Assembly: GCF_030407165.1 (NCBI RefSeq)
Contig: NZ_CP129111.1
Span: forward strand, 930,001-994,000
DNA: 64,000 nucleotides
From: Fontisubflavum oceani
GTDB taxonomy: Bacteria; Pseudomonadota; Alphaproteobacteria; Rhodobacterales; Rhodobacteraceae
Reading direction: 5' to 3'
Each line of letters starts with the position of its first letter. The first letter of the stretch is position 1. A model generated the notes under the pieces. It had not been told where the DNA came from. It was given only the letters and a program-made list of their open reading frames with translations, and ran no database searches. Shown here piece after piece: positions 52,501 through 62,218 of the stretch. Both the position numbers and the translations under genes were made by a program.

Positions 52501-53076
52501 TTATGTTTCGCGGCGCGGGTCGATCCACCCGACATTTCCGTCGTCGCGGCGGTAGACCACATTCACCTCGTCATGTCCCTCATTTCGGAAAACCAAAAGC
52601 GGTGCACCTGCGATTTCCATCTGCATCACCGCTTCCCCAACCGAAAGTGAGGGGATTTTGGTTTCCATCTCGGCCACGATGATGGGTTGCAGCGTTTCGG
52701 GTTCCGCAGCGTCGCTATCTTCCGATGCGGCGAGGATATAGGACGACGCACCGAAAAGTTCAACGGGCTGCACACGTTCTTTGTGATGGTCTTTCAGGCG
52801 CCGTTTATAGCGGCGCAACTGCGTCTCCATCTTGTCGCAGCACGAATCGAAGGCCGCGTAAATCTCGTGCTCCGACGCTTTGGCCGAAGCCGTCAGCCCG
52901 GTGGAGAGGTGAACAGTGGTCTCGCAGACATGTTCATGCCCGCTGCGCGAGAAAACCACCGAGGCATCCGTGGGCCGTTCGGCATATTTCGACATCACAC
53001 TGCTCAGACTGTCCTTCACATGGGTCTGAAGCGCGTCACCAATGTCGATCTGTTTTCCGCTGATTTGGTACCGCAT
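52501..53076 (-). CDS. hpf: Ribosome hibernation-promoting factor, long form
   Basis: A 191-residue factor that inactivates ribosomes in stationary phase by forming 100S dimers. The N-terminal S30AE domain (MRYQISGKQIDIGDALQTHV; FSRSGHEHVCETTVHLS) is followed by a C-terminal extension (PSLSVGEAVMQMEIAGAPLLVFRN; GNVGWIDP) characteristic of the long HPF type that dimerises ribosomes on its own. The ATG at 53076 follows the family start; an earlier in-frame ATG adds ten residues. Confidence 0.94.
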   Translation of the reverse strand: MRYQISGKQIDIGDALQTHVKDSLSSVMSKYAERPTDASVVFSRSGHEHVCETTVHLSTGLTASAKASEHEIYAAFDSCCDKMETQLRRYKRRLKDHHKERVQPVELFGASSYILAASEDSDAAEPETLQPIIVAEMETKIPSLSVGEAVMQMEIAGAPLLVFRNEGHDEVNVVYRRDDGNVGWIDPRRET

Positions 53077-53358
53077 ATATCCTCCGCATAGCGCAAAAGG
53101 CCGCACACGACTTTAGCTGCGAGGCCTTAACCAAGTGTTTACGATGTCGGAAACTGCTCTGCCGTGCTCTTGCGTGCGATCCGGGCGTAACGAGCCCAAA
53201 CCAAGTGCTTTGAGTGGATCGGCGGTTGCGAACATCGGACGTATTTGGCGATATTTTGCGGGTGGCGTCAATCGGAACCCGACGGGAAGAGGGGCGGCAT
53301 ATCGTGGCACTTGCGTGTTTGCGCTGAGCGCACCGCCGCTGATTGGGCGATGATTTTC

Positions 53359-54120
53359 TCAGCTGATGCGGAAGCTTTGCCCCAGATAGACCCGGCGCAC
53401 ATTTTCGTCCTGCACCACCTCATCCGCGCTGCCGCTCATCAGAATCGCGCCATCGTGAAGAATGTAGGCGCGATCGACGATTTGCAGGGTTTCTCGCACG
53501 TTGTGGTCGGTGATCAAAACACCCAGCCCGCGCGTCTTCAGGTCGGAAACCAACGCACGAATCTCGCTCACGGCAATCGGATCAACCCCCGCAAAAGGCT
53601 CGTCCAACAGCACGTATCGCGGATTGGATGCGAGGCAACGGGCGATCTCCACACGCCGCCGCTCACCGCCGGACAGCGACAGTGCCGGCGCACGGCGCAG
53701 ATGGCCGACGGAAAACTCCGAGAGCAGTTCTTCTAGACGATCCAAGCGCTTGCTTCGGTCGGATTCGGCCACCTCGAGAATCGCCATGATGTTGTCTTCA
53801 ACCGACAACCCTCGGAAGATCGACATCTCCTGCGGCAAGTATCCGATCCCGGCCTTGGCGCGGCGATACATCGGCAATTGCGTCACGTCGCGGCCATCGA
53901 GTGTAACGGTGCCGCCATCGGGCGCGATCAACCCGGCGATGGAGTAAAAACACGTCGTCTTGCCGGAGCCGTTCGGGCCGAGCAGCGCGACCACTTCACC
54001 TTGGTTCAGCGACATCGTTACATCGCGGATCACCGGGCGGCGGCGATAACTTTTGCGCAGCTTGCTGATATGCAGCCCCTGCTGTCCGTCGGTGACGGTC
54101 AATGCCGGGCGGGCGGTCAT
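53359..54120 (-). CDS. lptB: LPS export ABC transporter ATP-binding protein LptB
   Basis: A 253-residue ATPase that powers lipopolysaccharide extraction from the inner membrane with LptFG. Walker A is GPNGSGKTT, the signature LSGGERRRVEIARCLA, Walker B YVLLDEPFAGVDPIAV and the switch histidine in ITDHNVRET. Its start overlaps the lptA stop by four bases, so it ends the lptC-lptA-lptB operon. lptF and lptG lie outside this window. Confidence 0.95.
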   Translation of the reverse strand: MTARPALTVTDGQQGLHISKLRKSYRRRPVIRDVTMSLNQGEVVALLGPNGSGKTTCFYSIAGLIAPDGGTVTLDGRDVTQLPMYRRAKAGIGYLPQEMSIFRGLSVEDNIMAILEVAESDRSKRLDRLEELLSEFSVGHLRRAPALSLSGGERRRVEIARCLASNPRYVLLDEPFAGVDPIAVSEIRALVSDLKTRGLGVLITDHNVRETLQIVDRAYILHDGAILMSGSADEVVQDENVRRVYLGQSFRIS

Positions 54121-54611
54121 TGATCGGCCTCTTCAGATTGCAGAATGGTGCGGACCCGGCCTTCAACAGTGCCGTCGCCCGTGGCCATGTTCACAACCAT
54201 CCGATCACCAGAGATCGCGGTTGCGCCTTGGGTGACCAACACGTCTCCGGTCAGGGTCATGAGCGAGGTGACAACTTCATAAGCGGCGGATTGCCCCTCG
54301 GCCGCATCGGTGCCGCGCGTCACCAAGACGCCGCCGGTCGCCTCAACCCGCGTCACATCCTGCGCGCCATTCTCGGTGCCGTAAAAGACGATGACCTCCC
54401 CGGCTGCAATCCGCAGGTCACCCTGAACGATAATCACATTCCCGGAGAAGACGGCGTTACCGGTTTCTTGGTTCAAGGTGAGATTGTCCGAGGTCACCTC
54501 AAGGGCTTGGGTCGCGTCATGAGCCACGCCGCCAAAGCCGATATTGACTTGGGCGGCGGCGGTAATCGCAGAAAAGCAAAGGGCCAAAACGGCCAGAACG
54601 AGAGAGCGCAT
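54117..54611 (-). CDS. lptA: LPS transport periplasmic protein LptA
   Basis: A 164-residue periplasmic bridge protein for LPS. The signal peptide (about residues 1-21, ending TAAAQ) leads into the OstA/LptA beta-jellyroll: SDNLTLNQETGNAVFSGNV and the repeated strand pattern DVTRVEATGGVLVT. Length is typical of alphaproteobacterial LptA. Lies nine bases downstream of lptC and overlaps lptB. Confidence 0.9.
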   Translation of the reverse strand: MRSLVLAVLALCFSAITAAAQVNIGFGGVAHDATQALEVTSDNLTLNQETGNAVFSGNVIIVQGDLRIAAGEVIVFYGTENGAQDVTRVEATGGVLVTRGTDAAEGQSAAYEVVTSLMTLTGDVLVTQGATAISGDRMVVNMATGDGTVEGRVRTILQSEEADQ

Positions 54612-54620
54612 TAAAAATCC

Positions 54621-55217
54621 TCAACTGTTCGGATCATATAGCATCCTCACGCCCCCGTTGAACATCAGAACCTGCGCGCCATCGGTTTCTGTGAGCTCCA
54701 TACGATCGGCGGAGAGAGTCATAGACGGGCCGTTGACATGCACCGGGCCGGGCGAAATCACGCTCAGAATATCCAGCGACAGCACCATTTCTTCGCTGGC
54801 CAAGCGGTACCCAGAAGAGCTTGTGATGCGGACGTTTCCTTCCAATTGAGCCGTCCGTGCGGACAGATCAACCAGGGATCCGGCGCTGGCCAAGAGGATA
54901 TAGCTGGTCTCGGATAGATCGACGCGGGCTTGAACCACATCTGCGCGCATCTGATTTGGTGCGTCGGGTACTGGGGCGGCTTGCTCGGCGATGAACAGCA
55001 CTTCGCGCCCGTCTTCCAGCGTGCCGGCGAATCGCGGCTGCCCCAAGCGTTGCTCGCGGGCGAGTTCTTCCACATCAACTTCGGCGAAGGGGATCGCCTG
55101 CTCTGGGTCCGGCGAATTCGAGAAGAGAAAAAGCGTCGAAAGCAGTCCGAGAGCCAGAAGCGGCAGGATGATCTTCACCCAAGAGACGATTTGCGAATAT
55201 CTATTCTCGGCGGCCAT
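54621..55217 (-). CDS. lptC: LPS export protein LptC
   Basis: A bitopic inner-membrane protein that passes LPS from LptFG to LptA. One membrane segment near the N-terminus (VKIILPLLALGLLSTLFLF) is followed by the periplasmic LptC jellyroll (REQRLGQPRFAGTLEDGREVLFIAEQA; LEGNVRITSSSGYRL; GPSMTLSADRME). The ATG at 55217 (MAAENRYSQIV) fits the family, giving 198 residues; a further ATG 13 codons upstream would overlap rnd. First gene of lptC-lptA-lptB. Confidence 0.88.
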   Translation of the reverse strand: MAAENRYSQIVSWVKIILPLLALGLLSTLFLFSNSPDPEQAIPFAEVDVEELAREQRLGQPRFAGTLEDGREVLFIAEQAAPVPDAPNQMRADVVQARVDLSETSYILLASAGSLVDLSARTAQLEGNVRITSSSGYRLASEEMVLSLDILSVISPGPVHVNGPSMTLSADRMELTETDGAQVLMFNGGVRMLYDPNS

Positions 55218-55225
55218 CGCACGGC

Positions 55226-55837
55226 CTAATGAGAGAAGATGTCGATCTCGGGCCATCCCGCCAGATCGAGCTGCGCGCGGGTTGGAAGGAAATCGAAGCA
55301 GGATTGCGCTGTCTCTTCGCGCCCCTCCCGGGCCAGGCGGCGATTCAACTCATCGCGCAGTTGATGCAGATACAAGACATCGGACGCGGCATAAGATTTC
55401 TGCGCCTCGCTGAGCGCCTCAGCACCCCAATCCGAGCTTTGCTGCTGCTTCGAGATGTCGATGCCAAGAAGCTCCTGGCAGAGATATTTCAGCCCATGCC
55501 GATCCGTATAGGTCCGCACCAGTTTCGAGGCGATTTTTGTGCAATACACCGGTGCGGTGAGAGCTCCGAAGGCATGATACATCGCGGCGATGTCGAACCG
55601 TCCGAAATGGAACAATTTCAGCACATCCGGATTGGTCAGCAGCGCGGAAAGATTAGGCGCCTCGGTCTGGCCCTTTGCCACTTGGACCAGATGGGCCTCA
55701 CCATCCCCACCAGACAGCTGGATCAGACACAATCGGTCGCGATGTGGGTTCAGACCCATCGTTTCACAATCAATCGCGACCACCGGGCCAAGGTCGAGCC
55801 CATCGGGCAGGTCGTTTTGATAGGTATGGATTGCCAC
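55226..55837 (-). CDS. rnd: Ribonuclease D
   Basis: A 203-residue DEDD exoribonuclease; the alphaproteobacterial form lacks the C-terminal HRDC repeats and is short. Motifs: AIDCETMGLNPHRDRL (Exo I), FHFGRFDIAAMY (Exo II) and SYAASDVLYLHQLRDEL (Exo III). The GTG at 55837 has AAGGGG six bases upstream and gives the family start VAIHTYQNDLP, so it is preferred to an ATG six codons earlier. Trims small RNAs. Upstream of lptC on the same strand and downstream of tRNA-Leu. Confidence 0.9.
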   Translation of the reverse strand: MAIHTYQNDLPDGLDLGPVVAIDCETMGLNPHRDRLCLIQLSGGDGEAHLVQVAKGQTEAPNLSALLTNPDVLKLFHFGRFDIAAMYHAFGALTAPVYCTKIASKLVRTYTDRHGLKYLCQELLGIDISKQQQSSDWGAEALSEAQKSYAASDVLYLHQLRDELNRRLAREGREETAQSCFDFLPTRAQLDLAGWPEIDIFSH

Positions 55838-55875
55838 GCTCTGCCCCTTGTCCATGACCCCTGGTCAGAAAGGGG

Positions 55876-55962
55876 TGGTGCCCAGGAGAGGACTCGAACC
55901 TCCACGTCCATACAGACACCAGCACCTGAAGCTGGCGCGTCTACCAATTCCGCCACCTGGGC
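55876..55962 (-). tRNA. tRNA-Leu (anticodon CAG)
   Basis: An 87-base tRNA with an encoded CCA end (minus strand). The acceptor stem is GCCCAGG / CCTGGGC, the D-arm carries GGTAGACGC, the anticodon loop is TTCAGGT (CAG, reads CUG), a long variable arm is present as in leucine tRNAs, and the T-arm reads GGTTCGAGTCC. Sits immediately upstream of rnd, on the same strand. Confidence 0.95.
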
Positions 55963-55981
55963 AGGTGTCGTGAAAGCGGCT

Positions 55982-56008
55982 GATATAGCGGGGTCAGGGC
56001 GCTGTCAA
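55982..56008 (-). promoter_or_regulatory. Putative tRNA-Leu promoter
   Basis: TTGACA (56003-56008 on the minus strand) and TATATC (55982-55987) stand 15 bases apart; with a two-base-shifted -10 (TATCAG) the spacing would be 17. A perfect -35 box directly upstream of the tRNA gene. Confidence 0.55.
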
Positions 56009-56045
56009 CGGGGCTTTGCGGGAATTCCTGGATGCGCTGTCGGGT

Positions 56046-59000
56046 TCAGTAATCCCGCTCGAAAAACACGCCGAGGCTGCTATCGCCATCGGCACCGAAA
56101 CTCCCGCGCGCGGTGACGTTGGGTGTCAGATCGATATTCAGGTTCACCGTTGCGCCATCATCAGAGCCAACCGTCACATCCGTGTAGATATTGTCAGAGA
56201 TATAGCGCCCGGCCCTCAGCGCGGCATTCCCATCCTCGGTGGTTTGAATGTCCAGATCGTCGAGGCCCAGATTTTCGCGCAGGCTGGCAAAGATGCCGCC
56301 GCCTGTGCCCCCGCCCGCGAGACCCGACACGGCATCGGCGAGTTGCAGGGCTTGCACCGCAGAGAGGCTCGAGACACTGCGGCCAAAGAAGAACTGCGCA
56401 AGAACCTCATCCTCCGGCAGTTCCGGCTCAGAGGTGAAACGCACCTCTGGGGCGGATGCCAGACCCTCCAAGATGATCCGGATCAGGTATTGTCCAGACC
56501 GGCTTTGCGCGACAAGCCGGATGAACGGATCGAAACTGCCGCTCAGGGTGGCGCTGCCTTCAACCAGATCGAGCCGCTGGCCCAAAATGCCAAGCCGCCC
56601 GCGGATCAGGTCAAACTGACCCTCCGGCTGCGCGTTGGCGGCGGTTCCGCGCACGCGCAAAGTCCCGCCCAGTTCGGCGTCCAAGCCGCGCCCCCGAAGG
56701 AAGATGCGGCCCGGTGCGGAGATGGTCAGATCCAGCGCGACATTCGCGTTGCCGTTGCCCGATGTGTCTCTCAACAACCCGGCAAAAGCGCGGGTCTGAC
56801 GCTGGGCAGCTGATTCTCCAACATGCGTGATCTCGGGGATCGGTTCGGTCGTGCCAAGCGACGATTCAGGAACGCGAATCTCCGTCTCCCCAATCAACAC
56901 TTCGCCAGCGAGCCGTCCGGCCCCGGTCAGGTCGCCGGAATAGGTGAGGCGCGCTTGGGGGACGGTTGCCTCAAAGAGCTCCGGATCGATTAGCCGGAGA
57001 TCATCCAGTGCGATGTCAAACTGCGCTGGCAGCGTGCGACCGGTGAAGGCGACAGACCCGTTGGCCGAGATTTGTCCGCCGGTGGAGAGCGCCGCCGTTG
57101 TGGTCAGCCGAACGCTGCCGCCAGAAATCGCTGCATTTGTGGTCACATCCGTGAGGCTGACACCAATCGTTGGGGCGGCAACCCGGGCACCCGCCGTTGT
57201 CAGCTCGCCAGAAAGGTTCCGCAAGTCTGCTGCCCCGCTCAGCCGCAGGTCCATCGCCAAATCGCCGCGGACCGTGCGTGGTGCAATGAAGCGATCCGCC
57301 AGAGGGAGCGGTGCCCGCCCAGTCAGGCCGAGATCGACGGCTCCGTCCGGTAATCCAACCTCCCCCAGCAAAACCAAAGTGGTGCCGCCCGGGCCATCCA
57401 ACCGGGTTTGGGTGGTCCAAGGTCCGTCGCCCGTGCGGATCAGGCCCCCGCGCAAATCGACTTGGCCAGAAAGGGCGGAGGTGAAGAGGCTGATATTCCG
57501 AGGCGCGCCCGATAGAGCAATTCACTTTCCGTGCTGCTCAGCCGCCCGCTGCCCTCCAGGGTCACTTCCTGACCAGTCAAGGAAACATCCTCGAGAGTCA
57601 CGCCGGTTTCGTCCCGCCGCAGCCGCGCCGTCAGATCCGTGGCCCCTGCAAAAAGCTGCGGCGGCAGGTCGGGGGTTAGGCGCAGGTCGCGGGTTTGCCC
57701 CGCCAAATTGGTGTCAAAACTGCCGGATAGAGCCTCTGCCGTGCCGTCAACAGATAGACTCGCAGCGCCTGCCAGCCCATCCCCGGCCAGCGGCGCGAAC
57801 CGGGTAAGATCACCGATTTCGGCTTGCAATGCATAGTCGAGGCCAAGTTGCGCATCGGCCAAGTCGGCCGTCATCTCGCCCTCCAAGGCCATGTCCCCCG
57901 CCGTCAGACGCAGGTCGGACAGGGTTAGCCCGCGCGTATCTTCCCATCTGATCAGGGTGTCCAGCGCCACACTGTCTCCCAAAGCTGTCGCCAGGTCTGG
58001 GTCGGTATGGGAGAGCCCCGTCGTCGTTGCCGCGACCTCTGCGGTGATCGCGGCCAACCCTTGCGCAGCCTCGGTGATTTCACCGGTTAGGTTCAAAACC
58101 GTGCCCGACGCGGAAAATCCGCCGGAAATCAGATCGCGAAGCTCAAATTCGCCGCGCCATGTGTTTCCGGCGGTCCGATCATAACCGATGTCGAGCGCGG
58201 CTGTGGCCACGGAGAGATCGCCGCCCGAGATTGGCAGAACAACGCGATCCTCCTCTTGGCCCGCCGGATCAATCGCGCCGGTTAACGCGAAACTCTCTGG
58301 TTGACGCTCGGCATTCAGAACCAAACGGCCCTCGAGGTTCATCGCTGCTGCCGTAAGCCGCATCGGATCGGCGGTCAGAATGCCTGAGGCATCTTGGGTC
58401 ACATTGGCCACCAGGGAGATATCGGGGCCGAAGAACTCGCGATATTCGGGCAGGACAATCGCCGTCACATCGCCAGACATATCCAGCGCGACGGTTTGAT
58501 CACCCTCTTCGGATTGAGAGATTTGCAATCCGCCGATTAGACGCGGCGTGGCATCGGTTTCCAAGGCGAAATCAGCCGCAAACGCAGTTAGCGGCCCTTG
58601 CCCGTCGACGGTAAGACGGACGGAGGGCTCGCCCGGAATGTCCAGGAGAGTCGCGGCCAGCCCCCTGGCCTCTTCCTCAAACAGAAGATCAATCGCCGCG
58701 ACCCGGCTCTGGTTTTCGAAGCTGCCGATTAGGCGGAACTGCCCCTGCGGTCCGTCAAGCCGGTCAAGCTGCAACTCAGCATTCCCTTCGCCACCGGCGA
58801 GTTCCGCCGCGCCAATGATGGAAAAGGTGAGGGCTTGGCCAAAAACAGGCTCACCGATCTCAACCCGATCAATCGCGGTCTGGTCGATGCGGATGCTGAG
58901 CGGCAATTCCGGCAAGCTGAAGGGTTGCGCTTCGGCGGCGGGCAAACCGTTTTCGGTCTGCGGCAGACGCGCAAGCTCCAATCGCCCGGCCGTCAACGCC

Positions 59001-59278
59001 GTGACCTCCAGCGCCCGGGAAAACAGCGCGCGGCGGTTCCAATCAAGTGTGACGTCTTCGAGCGTCAGCCAGACCCCCTCTTCATCGGCAATGGTCAGCC
59101 GGTCGAGGGAGGCTTGCGCGCTCAGCGCGCCGCGAAACCCATCGATCCTGACTTGCCGCGCCGCCTGATCCGACAGTGCTTCTTCCAGAAGCTGGACCAA
59201 TCGGCCCCGGTCATCCTCTTGGGCCGCGGCCATCAGAGGGGTAAGCAGCAAGCAGGTTATGAGGCAAAGCCATCTCAA
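56046..59278 (-). CDS. tamB: Translocation and assembly module subunit TamB, frameshifted in this sequence
   Basis: A very large inner-membrane-anchored periplasmic protein, about 1077 residues once repaired, that with TamA helps insert outer membrane beta-barrel proteins and has been linked to lipid transport. Signal/anchor at the N-terminus (LCLITCLLLTPLMAAA), then long beta-helical repeats, and the C-terminal TamB domain ending in the aromatic motif GVFFERDY, as expected. The frame breaks at about 57496, where two T residues on the plus strand would have to be three: this joins YRARLG to NISLFTSALSGQVDLRGGL. The ATG overlaps the tamA stop by four bases. Confidence 0.9.
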
Positions 59279-61059
59279 AACGCGTGTCCGATGCCGATAT
59301 AAAGTTGCAGGCTCTGCCCCGCATCATCGCCACTAACTGGTGTGGCCAGATCGACCCGGATCGGTCCCAGCGCCGTGTTGTAACGGAGACCGAGGCCCGC
59401 GCCCGTCTGCCAATCGCCGCCATCGTCCCAAAGGGCCTCCGCCGAGATATATCCACCATCGACAAAGGCGACGAGCCCGTAGGTGTCGGTGATATCGGCC
59501 CGATATTCGGCCGACAGGCCCAGAAATCCGCGCCCACCTGCGACCTGTCCACCCTGCAAAGCACCCAAAGACTGATACGGCTGCCCGCGCACAGTGTCGC
59601 CGCCGCCGGAGAAAAACAGAAACTCAGGCGGGAGATCGGTGAAATCGCCGCCCTCAGCAGTGCCCAATTGCAGCCGCCCGGCCAATCGGTGCCGGTCGCT
59701 CTGCCCAAGAGCCAGATATCCGCGCGCGTCCAAAGTGGCGCGAAGACCGCCGCCACCGCCACTACCGTCGAGAACGGCAAAAGGTGTCAGCTCCAGTTCG
59801 GCAAAATACCCCTCTCGGGCATCAAGCGGATCGTCGCGATTGTCGAATGTTAGGCCGAGCGGCAGGGTTAAGAGCGTCACATCGCGGGTGCCGAACGCAT
59901 CGGTGATATCCGAATATCGCAGGCCCAATCCGATTTCACCGGCCAGCGTATCGGAGAAAATCCGCTCGAAGCCGCCGGTGATCTCAAAGAGGGTTTCTTC
60001 GAAACTTGGCTCATCCAGGCCCGCCAGGGTGACATCGAACACCAGTGTCGTGTCTGCGTTGATCGTGGCTGGGCGTGAGAAGGCACCGCCCAACTCCCAA
60101 TCCGCACCACCTGTGTCACCGCCGATCCCGCTGATCTCCGCGTCGAAGCGGAGCCGTTCCGCGCCGCCAAAGAGATTGCGATGCAGCCAATACGTGCTGA
60201 GCGCCGCGCCATCGGTGGAGGACAGTTCGGCACCGAACCCGAACCGTCTGAGCGGAGCCTCGACCACAGTGGCACCGATATCCATGGTGTCGTCGGCGCC
60301 GGGAGGGCGCTCCTCCAATGCCACGGATCGAAACACGCCCGTGCGCCGCAGCCGCGTTTCCGAGGTTTCGACTGCGGCGGGGCTGAACACCTCACCGCGC
60401 GGCAGCCCCGCAATCTCGCGAATACGCTCGGGGCGCATCCGGTCTTGCCCCTCCGGGATCAGATCGCCGAAGCGGATCAGCGGGCCGGGGGCGACCGTAA
60501 TCTCCGCATCCAACACGCCCTCACGCTGTCGGGCGGTGATGGATTGCCGGGTGATGCCAGCAATGGCGTGACCGTCGTTGCGCCATCCGGTGATGGCGGC
60601 TTCTGCGGCTTCGCGCAGAATTGGGGTGCCGGCGGGCGCGCCGCTCCGAAACCCCTCTGGTAGATCGGTGTCAGGAGCCAACGGCGCGATCTCTGCACGG
60701 CCAAGCCGGAATGCGCGCCCAGGATTCACGCGGATCTCCATAGAGGTTATCTGCGCGGGTGGGGAGAAGGGGGACAGGGTCGCGGCTTCCTGCCCGTTCA
60801 GCCGAATGCTGATCTCTGGCCCGAAAAACCCGCGCTCATACATCACGGCGACCAACCGCCCGTAATCGGCACGGGCGGCGGCGACCAGATCTTGCACGGT
60901 TTCGGCGTCTTCAGCCTCGGTGCTCACAAGCAGCGATGCAGCACGCACCGCGTCGGTCACCTCATCGGAGGCACCGGGCACGTCAATGCGGACCTCGGCG
61001 CTCGCGGCAGCGGGGCAGAGCAATGCGATCGACAGGAAAAATGCACCAAACCGGGCCAC
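59275..61059 (-). CDS. tamA: Outer membrane protein assembly factor TamA (Omp85 family)
   Basis: A 594-residue outer membrane barrel with periplasmic POTRA domains. Signal peptide (about residues 1-22, ending AASAE), three POTRA-like repeats in the first 250 residues, and a C-terminal Omp85 barrel (FFSGGGDTVRGQPYQSLG contains the conserved VRGY-type motif; the final residue is Phe in IGIGHAF). The GTG at 61059 with GAGGGG upstream gives the signal peptide start; earlier in-frame starts have no similarity. Partner of tamB, which follows directly. Confidence 0.92.
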   Translation of the reverse strand: MARFGAFFLSIALLCPAAASAEVRIDVPGASDEVTDAVRAASLLVSTEAEDAETVQDLVAAARADYGRLVAVMYERGFFGPEISIRLNGQEAATLSPFSPPAQITSMEIRVNPGRAFRLGRAEIAPLAPDTDLPEGFRSGAPAGTPILREAAEAAITGWRNDGHAIAGITRQSITARQREGVLDAEITVAPGPLIRFGDLIPEGQDRMRPERIREIAGLPRGEVFSPAAVETSETRLRRTGVFRSVALEERPPGADDTMDIGATVVEAPLRRFGFGAELSSTDGAALSTYWLHRNLFGGAERLRFDAEISGIGGDTGGADWELGGAFSRPATINADTTLVFDVTLAGLDEPSFEETLFEITGGFERIFSDTLAGEIGLGLRYSDITDAFGTRDVTLLTLPLGLTFDNRDDPLDAREGYFAELELTPFAVLDGSGGGGGLRATLDARGYLALGQSDRHRLAGRLQLGTAEGGDFTDLPPEFLFFSGGGDTVRGQPYQSLGALQGGQVAGGRGFLGLSAEYRADITDTYGLVAFVDGGYISAEALWDDGGDWQTGAGLGLRYNTALGPIRVDLATPVSGDDAGQSLQLYIGIGHAF

Positions 61060-61234
61060 GCCCAAGATCCCCTCAAAATCGTCTGATCCACCTGTAGCCC
61101 TGCAATGCGCCCATTGCCACCTGCGCGGCGCGGTTCGGTGGAATTGTGAACCCCGCTTGGGACGATTTGCGCCTTGTTCCAGAGGGGGCAGGCGCGTATC
61201 AACCCATGCAAGTTGGACCAGAAGGATGAAAGCC

Positions 61235-62218
61235 ATGTCGAAACTCGTCACCATCTTTGGCGGTTCGGGATTTGTGGGCCGCTATGTGGCGCGCCGCATG
61301 GCGAAAGAAGGGTGGCGTGTTCGGGTGGCGGTGCGTCGCCCGAATGAGGCGCTCTTTGTGCGTCCTTACGGTGTGGTCGGTCAGGTCGAGCCGATCTTGG
61401 CCAATCTGCGAGATGATACGTCGGTCGCTCAGGCGCTGAAGGGGGCGGATGCGGTGGTGAACTGCGTCGGGCTTTTGTCGGAACGGGGCCGGAACAAATT
61501 CGCAACCGTGCAGGCCGAAGGCGCAGCGCGGGTCGCTCGTTTGGCGGCGGCTGAGGGCATCACGACGATGGTGCATATCTCGGCGATTGGCGCGGATGCC
61601 GAGAGCGATAGCGCCTATGCCCGCTCCAAAGCCGAAGGCGAGGCGGGTGTTTTGGAGCATATGCCAAACGCGGTGATTTTGCGCCCCTCGGTGATCTTCG
61701 GGCCGGAAGACGACTTCTTTAACCGGTTCGCTGGGATGAGCCGGCTTGGGCCGATCCTGCCCGTGGTCGGGGCCGATACCAAGTTTCAGCCGGTCTATGT
61801 CGATGATGTTGCCAAAGCGGCTGAAATGGCGGTCCTAGGCCAAGCCGCACCGGGGATTTACGAGCTGGGTGGCCCGGATGTGGAGAGCTTCCGCGATCTG
61901 ATGCGGAAGATGTTGGGCGTCATCCGGCGCCGTCGGTTGATTTTGAATATGCCGTTCTGGCTTGCCGGGTTGATGGGATGGGGCCTTGACCTGATCCAAA
62001 CGCTTTCGCTGGGCCTGATCCACAATAGCATGCTGACCCGCGATCAGGCGCGGCAGTTGCGCCGGGACAATGTGGCGGACCCAGACATGCCGGGATTTGA
62101 GGCTCTCGGCATTGCGCCGGTCGCGATGGAGGCGGTCTTGGACGAATATCTTTGGCCCTACCGGTCCGGCGGACAATATGCCGAGATCAAGGAAAGCGCC
62201 GAGAAGCTTAGACCCTAG
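61235..62218 (+). CDS. NAD(P)-binding protein, complex I NDUFA9-like
   Basis: A 327-residue atypical short-chain dehydrogenase. The dinucleotide motif TIFGGSGFVGRYVARRM opens the protein, and LRPSVIFGPEDDFFNRF near residue 147 with QPVYVDDVAKA are typical of the NDUFA9 subfamily, a supernumerary subunit of respiratory complex I in mitochondria and some alphaproteobacteria. The ATG at 61235 has AAGGA eight bases upstream, preferred to an ATG three codons earlier. It converges with uppP, overlapping by four bases, and is divergent from tamA. Confidence 0.85.
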   Translation: MSKLVTIFGGSGFVGRYVARRMAKEGWRVRVAVRRPNEALFVRPYGVVGQVEPILANLRDDTSVAQALKGADAVVNCVGLLSERGRNKFATVQAEGAARVARLAAAEGITTMVHISAIGADAESDSAYARSKAEGEAGVLEHMPNAVILRPSVIFGPEDDFFNRFAGMSRLGPILPVVGADTKFQPVYVDDVAKAAEMAVLGQAAPGIYELGGPDVESFRDLMRKMLGVIRRRRLILNMPFWLAGLMGWGLDLIQTLSLGLIHNSMLTRDQARQLRRDNVADPDMPGFEALGIAPVAMEAVLDEYLWPYRSGGQYAEIKESAEKLRP

